Shown here: positions 1 to 4,549 of the stretch, in pieces | Position numbering within the stretch: position 1 is the stretch's first letter | Layout: every line of letters starts with the position of its first letter | Assembly (NCBI GenBank): GCA_902827055.1 | Contig: CADEHD010000092.1 | Span: forward strand, 1-5,479 | Reading direction: 5' to 3' | Length of the DNA: 5,479 bases | From: an uncultured Chloroflexota bacterium | Lineage (GTDB): Bacteria > Chloroflexota > Dehalococcoidia > UBA2979 | Position numbers and translations under genes: made by a program | Notes under the pieces: model-generated | The model's database searches: none | What the model was told of the DNA's origin: nothing | What the model saw: only the letters and a program-made list of their open reading frames with translations

Positions 1-498
1 TACGAAGTGATCCACATTGCGGCGCACGGATTTGCGGATCCGAAATTCCCGGAACGCGCCGCCATCGTGCTGCTCAGCGATCCCGACGCGGGCGAGGACG
101 GGCTCCTGCAACCGCGTGAGATTGGGCAGTTCTCGCTGCGTGCGCGTCTCGTGGTGCTGTCGGCGTGTGACACGACGGTGGGTGCGACCCTGGGTCAAGA
201 GGGCGTGCTGAACCTGGCGCGCGCGTTTCTCGTCGCCGGCGCCAGCGCCGTGATGACGACGTTGTGGCCGGTGAGCGACGCGACCGCGGCGGCATTGATG
301 CGGGAGTTCTATGGGGAACTCACGGGTGGCGCCGACCTTGCGACCGCGCTGCAGCGGAGCAAACGGGCGGTCGTTGGGCGGTTCGGGCCGGACGCCCTGG
401 CGTCAGTGGCCGCGTTTCAAGTCATCGGGGACGGAGGGCAACGTCTGACACCGGTAGTCGCGGGCTCGCGGCCCGCCACGAGAGAGGGAGCACCGTGA
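1..498 (+). CDS. CHAT domain (caspase-like) protease, C-terminal part only
   Basis: The reading frame is open from the first base and ends at TGA 496-498, giving 165 residues with the N-terminus missing. It is the C-terminal part of a CHAT domain, a clan CD caspase-like cysteine peptidase fold. The catalytic histidine sits in IHIAAHG (His9 of the fragment) and the catalytic cysteine in VVLSACDT (Cys56). Both are intact. Further family marks are the GEGVL-like GQEGVLNLARAFLVAGA segment, the TLWPVSD turn, and the closing AAFQVIGDG typical of CHAT C-termini. CHAT proteins usually carry TPR or other sensor repeats upstream; any such part lies outside the window. The gene overlaps the next by one base (TGATG), so the two are probably translationally coupled. 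Substrate is unknown. Family assignment is firm; the biological role is inference. Confidence 0.93.
   Translation, partial: YEVIHIAAHGFADPKFPERAAIVLLSDPDAGEDGLLQPREIGQFSLRARLVVLSACDTTVGATLGQEGVLNLARAFLVAGASAVMTTLWPVSDATAAALMREFYGELTGGADLATALQRSKRAVVGRFGPDALASVAAFQVIGDGGQRLTPVVAGSRPATREGAP
484..490 (+). promoter_or_regulatory. Ribosome binding site fixing the S41 peptidase start
   Basis: GAGGGAG lies 7 nt upstream of the ATG at 498, inside the end of the CHAT gene. It supports ATG 498 over the much earlier in-frame ATG at 264, whose extension would run through the CHAT coding region and gives arginine- and glycine-rich residues of shadow-frame type. Confidence 0.75.
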
Positions 499-1784
499 TG
501 CGTGAGTCCGTGCCGACCGCAGATGTAACGTTGGCGCCCGCCGCGGTACGCGAGATGACCGCGAGCATCGTGCGCTTCCTCGACACCAAGTGCATCCATC
601 TCAATGGCCACGACCCCGCCTGGCGGGCGCTGTTCGCGGCACACGCCACGGAACTGGAGACGTGCACGACGCCGGCGACGTTCGAGCAGCGCGTCGGTTC
701 GCTACTGGCCCACGGCGGTCTGAGCCACGTCGCGTTCTTCCACCAGAGCGCCCAGCGTGCGCCTGCGCGCTACGCCGTGAATGCGACGTTCTGCGCTCTC
801 GAGGCGGAGAATGGCGCCAGCGGACGATGGATGTTTCAAGACGTCCACGACGGAGGGCCAGCCCACCTCGCCGGCGCCCGCCCTGGCGACGTGCTGTGTG
901 AGGTCAATGGCGCGACCGTCGCGCCGCCAGTACTCCCGACGTTCGCACTCGGGACGGATGCCACGCTACTCATCCAGCGTGGCGATGGGGTCACCCACAC
1001 GCTCACCGTCGTACTCCCGAAGGCGCCCGCCAATGGGAAGGCCAACGCCAAGCCGCCGATGGCCGAGCCGCGCAGCGTTACGGCCCACGTCCTCGATGAT
1101 GGTGTAGGCCACTTGCGCGTGGCGTTCTTCCCAGGCGTCAACGGCCAGCGCTTCGCGCGCGAACTCGACGGTGCGCTCGGGGCCCTGGCGGGCTGCACGC
1201 GGCTACTTGTTGACCTCCGAGGAAACCTCGGCGGCTTCGTCGGCTCGTTGCGTTTGATGAGCTATCTCACCGCTGAACGGATACCGATCGGCTACAGCCT
1301 TACGCGGAAAGGCGAAGACCGCGGCTGGACGCGCGAGGGGCTCCCGTGCATCGACCGCCTCCCCAGCACACGGTTGGATACCCTGCGGATGGCGCTTCGA
1401 TTCTTGGTGCTCCATCGTGATCGCTCAATTCGCCTGATGACCGAGGGGTTGGGGGTACAACCCTTCCACGGGCGCGTGGCTCTTTTGATCAACGAGCACA
1501 CGTTAAGTGCCGGCGAGATGGTTGCGGCCTTCGTCGCCGAGAACAAGCTGGCCAAACTCGTCGGCACGCGGACGGGTGGCCAGGTCCTCGGTGGGGGCAA
1601 CTTCTCGGTCGGCCACGGCTTCGTGCTGCGACTGCCCGCCGCCGCGTGGTACACCTGGCAGGGCGCCGTCGTCGAAGGACAAGGCGTGCGGCCCGACATT
1701 GAGGTGCCATTGGTCCGGGAAGGCTTGCGGGCCGGTCATGACAATCAGCTGGCCGCCGCCCTGGCTGCGGTCCGTGCGCTGTGA
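498..1784 (+). CDS. S41 family peptidase, PDZ-containing, tricorn-like, probably cytoplasmic
   Basis: A 428-residue serine peptidase of family S41. Residues 1-110 form an N-terminal helical domain with GLSHVAFFH. A PDZ-like segment follows at about 112-172 (GGPAHLAGARPGDVLCEVNG), then a Gly/Lys/Pro-rich linker near 175-192. The S41 core covers about 195-405, with LLVDLRGNLGG, INEHTLSAGEM (nucleophile Ser337) and VVEGQGVRPDIEV at its end. In CtpA/CtpB-type enzymes a catalytic lysine follows the nucleophile in a TFGKG motif; here that stretch reads GTRTGGQVLGG, with Gln362 at the lysine position. Ser76-His77 and Glu393 instead match the Ser-His and Glu of the tricorn tetrad. The N-terminus (MRESVPTADV) has no signal peptide or membrane segment, so the enzyme is probably cytoplasmic, whereas most bacterial S41 enzymes are exported. 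It overlaps the CHAT gene by one base and ends one base from the facing anti-sigma gene. Substrate unknown. Confidence 0.9.
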   Translation: MRESVPTADVTLAPAAVREMTASIVRFLDTKCIHLNGHDPAWRALFAAHATELETCTTPATFEQRVGSLLAHGGLSHVAFFHQSAQRAPARYAVNATFCALEAENGASGRWMFQDVHDGGPAHLAGARPGDVLCEVNGATVAPPVLPTFALGTDATLLIQRGDGVTHTLTVVLPKAPANGKANAKPPMAEPRSVTAHVLDDGVGHLRVAFFPGVNGQRFARELDGALGALAGCTRLLVDLRGNLGGFVGSLRLMSYLTAERIPIGYSLTRKGEDRGWTREGLPCIDRLPSTRLDTLRMALRFLVLHRDRSIRLMTEGLGVQPFHGRVALLINEHTLSAGEMVAAFVAENKLAKLVGTRTGGQVLGGGNFSVGHGFVLRLPAAAWYTWQGAVVEGQGVRPDIEVPLVREGLRAGHDNQLAAALAAVRAL

Positions 1785-1785
1785 C

Positions 1786-2529
1786 CTACTCAACACGAAG
1801 AGGGAAGCGCTGCCAGTCCTCGCCGGCGCGGCGCACCGCGAGCTCATAGGGCCCAGGGATCACGCGACGGAGATCGAGCTCGATCGCCAGACTGGTCACG
1901 AACGCGTGCAGCGTCGCCTCGCCCACGGTCGTCGAGAGTGCCCGTCCCTCAGCCGATCGCACGTCCACGTCGTAGCGCCCAGGCTCGGATCCCGTCGGCA
2001 ACTGTAGGTTGAGACGGACGCGGCGGCGGGGAAGGACCACGGGCGGCGCCGGGGCGCGCGTCGAGGCCGACCGGGACACGGCGAAGGGGCGGAGGTCGGC
2101 CGTGAGGTCGACCGCGTCGGCTGACGGTCGCAGCGCGAACCATGCGCTCGCGGCCACGATGAGGGCGAGGACAGCTGCCACGGCCCAGTGGCGCGGGGCG
2201 AACAGCGCTCGCGTCGCCGGTTGTGGATTCAGCCCACGGAGCTCGCTGCGACACGGGCCGCAGTGGAGCAGATGGTCCCACCAGCCGTCTGACGCGTCGC
2301 GGACCCGCGTGGCGAGTTCCACGAGGACGGGACGTGGGGGGCAACCGACGCGGTCCGGATTGGGGTCGAGGTGTGAGAACCACCAGTCGAGGAGCGCGTC
2401 ATCGGACAAGTCGAGCAGCTCGAGGAGGCGGTATCTCTCCGGTGAGCCTTCTCGGACCCGCGCCGCCTGCTCGGAGATCAGTTGTCGGAGTTCTGGAACC
2501 GCAAGATCGGCTAGCGGTCGCTGTGTCAC
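1786..2529 (-). CDS. Putative membrane-anchored zinc anti-sigma factor
   Basis: A 247-residue single-pass membrane protein encoded directly after the sigma gene: TGA and GTG are adjacent, with a modest AGGTG 5 nt before the GTG. The cytoplasmic part (1-113) has predicted helices and the zinc anti-sigma signature HxxxCxxC (His86, Cys90, Cys93, within WWDHLLHCGPC). Cys63 lies 23 residues upstream and could be the fourth ligand, as in RsrA-type proteins. A membrane helix follows at about 115-133 (AVAAVLALIVAASAWFAL). A basic, proline-rich linker (about 155-172) and a likely beta-sandwich at 172-247, ending PGPYELAVRRAGEDWQRFPL, are predicted to lie outside the membrane. By analogy with known sigma/anti-sigma pairs it should hold the upstream-encoded sigma factor until a signal releases it. 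No recognisable site of regulated proteolysis was seen. The role follows from motif plus position; the ligand of the outer domain is unknown. Confidence 0.82.
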   Translation of the reverse strand: MTQRPLADLAVPELRQLISEQAARVREGSPERYRLLELLDLSDDALLDWWFSHLDPNPDRVGCPPRPVLVELATRVRDASDGWWDHLLHCGPCRSELRGLNPQPATRALFAPRHWAVAAVLALIVAASAWFALRPSADAVDLTADLRPFAVSRSASTRAPAPPVVLPRRRVRLNLQLPTGSEPGRYDVDVRSAEGRALSTTVGEATLHAFVTSLAIELDLRRVIPGPYELAVRRAGEDWQRFPLRVE

Positions 2530-3084
2530 TCACGCACCTGTGGTGGCGGGGCTCCGCGGGCGACTGATGAATCGTCGCAGTCGACGCTTAACCTGCCGCC
2601 AGCGACTCTCGATGTTCACCGTGGAGGTGCCTTCACGGACGGCAATCTCGTCCGTCGACAACCCCAGGTACTTCCATGTGTACAGCCGCCGCTGGGCATC
2701 GGGCAATCTGGCGGCGAGCTGCTTCGCGAGGATTGTATCCTCGATCTCCTCGGAGGTCCCGGCGCTATGCGCCGCGGTCGCGAGGCCCTCAAGACTGGCG
2801 CCCTCGTCGATGGCGATCGATCGGTCGAGTCCGGCGCGGAGTTCTGCCATGCGTCGCGCGACGACGAACGCATAGGGCCGTAAGTCTTTAAGCCGGCCGT
2901 GCCGCTGCTCGCGCGCGGCGAGACGGTTCCCTGTTTCCTCGAGGACGTCCGCCAGGATGCTCGCATCCGCGAGTTCAGGAAATTGCCGTTCCAGGCGCGG
3001 CGCGACTGTGATGAGTGCGTCGCGCATACGGTCATCGAATGGATGTCCAAATGCGTCGACGAGTGAGACGTCCCGTGGTCGCAT
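2530..3084 (-). CDS. ECF-like RNA polymerase sigma factor
   Basis: A 184-residue sigma-70 family protein, within the usual ECF size range. Region 2 is at about 20-90, including RLKDLRPYAFVVARRMAEL, which resembles the region 2.2-2.4 helix where promoter -10 contacts lie. A short acidic linker with SEEIED follows, then region 4 at about 118-172 with the helix-turn-helix LSTDEIAVREGTSTVNIES and a strongly basic tail (RWRQVKRRLRRF). ATG at 3084 is chosen because GGGGAGG lies 7 nt upstream. The frame stays open for 40 more codons to 3204, but that extension has low-complexity non-sigma residues and would bury the ribosome binding site. It is the first gene of a two-gene operon with the zinc anti-sigma gene, the standard arrangement for an ECF pair. 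Region 2 is divergent, so the exact ECF group cannot be named from sight. Autoregulation from the 3085-3426 gap is plausible but no promoter motif was secured. Confidence 0.87.
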   Translation of the reverse strand: MRPRDVSLVDAFGHPFDDRMRDALITVAPRLERQFPELADASILADVLEETGNRLAAREQRHGRLKDLRPYAFVVARRMAELRAGLDRSIAIDEGASLEGLATAAHSAGTSEEIEDTILAKQLAARLPDAQRRLYTWKYLGLSTDEIAVREGTSTVNIESRWRQVKRRLRRFISRPRSPATTGA

Positions 3085-3091
3085 GTACCAA

Positions 3092-3098
3092 CCTCCCC
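3092..3098 (-). promoter_or_regulatory. Strong ribosome binding site of the sigma factor gene
   Basis: On the minus strand GGGGAGG stands 7 nt before ATG 3084. This is close to the ideal anti-16S pairing and decides the start codon, giving a 184- rather than 224-residue protein. Confidence 0.8.
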
Positions 3099-3270
3099 GC
3101 GATCGGCAGCCACCAGCAACGAACGGTCGATGGAATCGTGTAGGTGCCTGCTCGCCAAGTGAGGGGAGTGTGGGCGAGCGGCGGCAGGCATTGTCGCACA
3201 ACACACGGCCTACCGACTACTCAACCGTAGTGCATTTCGCGTCACGTCGCGCTCCGTGGCGGCGAAAACT

Positions 3271-3334
3271 CTGTGCCAACTTTTTTCGCACAGGCCTGTC
3301 CGATTTTTCCGAAAAACCCACTGCTACTAAGTAG
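3271..3334. repeat. Cluster of four inverted repeats in an AT-rich island
   Basis: Four dyads occur within 64 bp. CTGTGC (3271-3276) pairs with GCACAG (3288-3293) across an 11-nt T-rich loop. ACAGGCCTGT (3290-3299) is a perfect 10-bp palindrome sharing bases with the first repeat's right arm. TTTTTC (3304-3309) pairs with GAAAAA (3311-3316) around one base. CTACT-A-AGTAG (3324-3334) is a perfect dyad with one central base. The T and A runs stand out against the GC-rich surroundings. The cluster could be operators, a transcription stop between divergent units, or part of a conjugation origin. The sequence alone does not decide among these. Confidence 0.65.
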
Positions 3335-3426
3335 AGGGCGCGTGTCACTCGGCGCGTCCGCATGAATCACGGCGGTCCCGACGGCTCGCTATCGCGGGCT
3401 GTGTCTGGTTGCGTAGGTGTTGAAGG

Positions 3427-3936
3427 ATGGACAACCGCACGCGTTCCATATCGGCGGTCTTCGTGCTGTCCGGCGCGGTCGGGCTGGTCATGTCGACCAC
3501 GGATAGGCGGGCGCCGCGCTGCGCGGCCGCACGGACGCCCGTTGGTCGCGTGATCCGAGTCGAACTCGCCAGCGACGACGCGACGCGGGCGCGCGGTCTG
3601 TCCGACCGCGACGCACTTGGCGCGGACGGTCTCCTCCTCGAGTGGCGTGACGCCGGCCGGCACCCCGTCTGGATGCAGGGGATGCGCTTCAAACTCGACC
3701 TGGTCTGGCTCGACGCGGCTGACCGAGTGACGGGTGTCGTGGGCGCTGTCCCTCTGTGTGACCGCACGCCGTGTCCGCTCATTGAGTCACCGTCGTCCAC
3801 GCCGACTCGCGCGGTCCTTGAGTTGGCCGCTGGCCGGGCCCACACACTCGGTCTCGTCCCCGGTGCCGTCCTGACCCGCCTCGACGTGCCTGCGCCGTGC
3901 ATCTCGATCCTGTGCCGCAAATCCGCATGCCGCTGA
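3427..3936 (+). CDS. DUF192 family protein, probably exported
   Basis: A 169-residue protein whose residues 40-152 match the DUF192 pattern: VELASDDATRARGLSDRD (rGL motif, Gly57-Leu58), then HPVWMQGMRFKLDLVWLD (the Trp-Met of the family's fWM motif at 82-83, followed by the hydrophobic LDLVWLD strand), then a Val-rich strand, and AVLELAAGRAHTLGLVPGAV near the end. The N-terminus (TRSISAVFVLSGAVGLVM) is a likely signal peptide or anchor. The C-terminal tail carries extra cysteines (CISILCRKSAC). An in-frame TGA at 3421 limits the start to ATG 3427 or later; the GAAGG touching this ATG is too close to be a good ribosome site, so a later start is possible. The biochemical role of DUF192 is not established. 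It heads the conjugation operon at the position where VirB1 would stand in a VirB order. Confidence 0.85.
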   Translation: MDNRTRSISAVFVLSGAVGLVMSTTDRRAPRCAAARTPVGRVIRVELASDDATRARGLSDRDALGADGLLLEWRDAGRHPVWMQGMRFKLDLVWLDAADRVTGVVGAVPLCDRTPCPLIESPSSTPTRAVLELAAGRAHTLGLVPGAVLTRLDVPAPCISILCRKSACR

Positions 3937-3942
3937 AGGAGG
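3936..3942 (+). promoter_or_regulatory. Strong ribosome binding site before the VirB2-like gene
   Basis: AAGGAGG, essentially the perfect anti-16S sequence, starts on the last base of the DUF192 stop codon and stands 6 nt before ATG 3949. It fits the high expression expected for a pilin subunit. Confidence 0.85.
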
Positions 3943-3948
3943 TATCCG

Positions 3949-4242
3949 ATGACCACGTCCCCTCTCCGTTCTCGTCGACTCGCGTGCTGGTCGCTCGTGG
4001 CGCTCGCCATCCTGTTCGCGCCCAGCGCGCTCCTGGCGCAGAGTCCGTGGGAGCGCGCCGCGACCAATCTCGAACTGTCGTTCACGGGTCCCCTGGCCCG
4101 CAGCCTGGCGCTCGTGGCCATCGTGTTGGGCGGCCTCACGCTGATGTTCGGGGAGCAGGGCGCCAAGCGGCAGCTCAGCGGCATCGTGTTCGGCGGCGGC
4201 ATTGCGTTGTTCGCCGGCCAATTCCTGCTCTGGTTGTTTTGA
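3949..4242 (+). CDS. TrbC/VirB2 family conjugation pilin subunit
   Basis: A 97-residue protein with a basic N-terminus, a signal peptide ending near ALLAQ (cleavage likely after Ala30), and two hydrophobic helices at about 51-67 and 76-95. The helices are joined by a short polar cytoplasmic loop, GEQGAKRQ. Length, processing signal and the pattern LALVAIVLGGLTLMFGEQ...LSGIVFGGGIALFAGQ are typical of TrbC/VirB2 pilins, which assemble the conjugative pilus of type IV secretion systems. It lies 12 nt after the DUF192 gene and 13 nt before the VirB3-like gene, matching the virB2-virB3-virB4 or trbC-trbD-trbE order. Confidence 0.93.
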   Translation: MTTSPLRSRRLACWSLVALAILFAPSALLAQSPWERAATNLELSFTGPLARSLALVAIVLGGLTLMFGEQGAKRQLSGIVFGGGIALFAGQFLLWLF

Positions 4243-4255
4243 CGGACACCGCATC

Positions 4256-4549
4256 ATGGCCAGCTCCGTCGTCACCCGTCGCGTCTACAAGGCGCTCCAT
4301 CGTCCACTCACGATGTGCGGCGTCGATCGGCGGTTGTTCTTCCTGGCGTTGATGATGGGCGCCGGCGTGTTCAACCTGTTCTACTCGTTCCTCGCGGGCC
4401 TGCTCACGACGGCGTGTTTGTACGCGTTCGCCGTGTGGTCCACGCGGCACGACCCGCAGATGTTGCGGATCCTGCTGTCCTCGTCCCGCTTTCGGACGCG
4501 GTACGACGCCGCGAAGCACACCCCATTTACCGTGGAGGTGCGGGCATGA
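4256..4549 (+). CDS. TrbD/VirB3 family type IV secretion protein
   Basis: A 97-residue inner-membrane protein with the family's opening pattern YKALHRPLTMCGVDRRLFFL, two adjacent membrane helices (about 27-46 and 47-63), and a cytoplasmic tail beginning STRHDPQMLRIL, where the Asp-Pro is commonly conserved. VirB3 associates with the VirB4 ATPase at the base of the type IV secretion channel. ATG 4256 is chosen because the protein then starts just before the conserved segment; the earlier in-frame ATG at 4202 lies inside the VirB2-like gene. Upstream SD is weak, so translation may depend on coupling to the preceding gene. Its TGA overlaps the next ATG by 4 nt (ATGA). Confidence 0.92.
   Translation: MASSVVTRRVYKALHRPLTMCGVDRRLFFLALMMGAGVFNLFYSFLAGLLTTACLYAFAVWSTRHDPQMLRILLSSSRFRTRYDAAKHTPFTVEVRA
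4534..4538 (+). promoter_or_regulatory. Ribosome binding site for the VirB4-like gene
   Basis: GGAGG lies 7 nt before ATG 4546 within the end of the VirB3-like gene. A second ATG follows at 4549 (ATGATG), 10 nt from the SD; the better spacing favours 4546. Confidence 0.7.

Larger units (their letters stand above)
3085..3426. promoter_or_regulatory. Divergent intergenic control region
   Basis: This 342-bp stretch separates the minus-strand sigma operon from the plus-strand conjugation operon, so promoters for both should lie here. It holds the sigma gene's ribosome binding site next to 3084, a small TTGT-CGC-ACAA inverted repeat at 3191-3201, and an AT-rich island with four inverted repeats at 3271-3334. 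I could not identify a convincing -35/-10 pair or an ECF-type GGAAC...CGTC motif on either strand. Short open frames crossing it have no SD sequence or family resemblance and are treated as non-coding. Confidence 0.6.

Noticed and set aside
264..497. N-terminal extension of the S41 frame back to ATG 264
   Set aside because: It would overlap the intact catalytic CHAT coding region, is Arg/Gly-rich, and the SD at 484-490 supports ATG 498.
2009..2875. 288-codon open frame on the plus strand
   Set aside because: It is antisense to the sigma and anti-sigma genes, Arg/Ser-rich, with no domain or SD. The opposite strand encodes clear family motifs.
3264..3280. TTGGCAC on the minus strand resembling a sigma-54 -24 element
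   Set aside because: The required GC of the -12 element at the right spacing is missing (TTTTC follows), and the match is only to half the promoter.
3271..3293. Rho-independent terminator from the CTGTGC/GCACAG hairpin
   Set aside because: The T run lies in the loop rather than after the stem, no gene reads into it from either side, and the stem is only 6 bp.
3362..3553. Short 63-codon plus-strand frame starting upstream of the DUF192 gene
   Set aside because: No SD before its ATG and no family resemblance. It overlaps DUF192 coding in another frame.
3345..4202. 285-codon open frame on the minus strand
   Set aside because: It lies opposite the DUF192 and VirB2-like genes, is Arg/Ser/Pro-rich, and has no family resemblance. 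This is a GC-rich antisense shadow.
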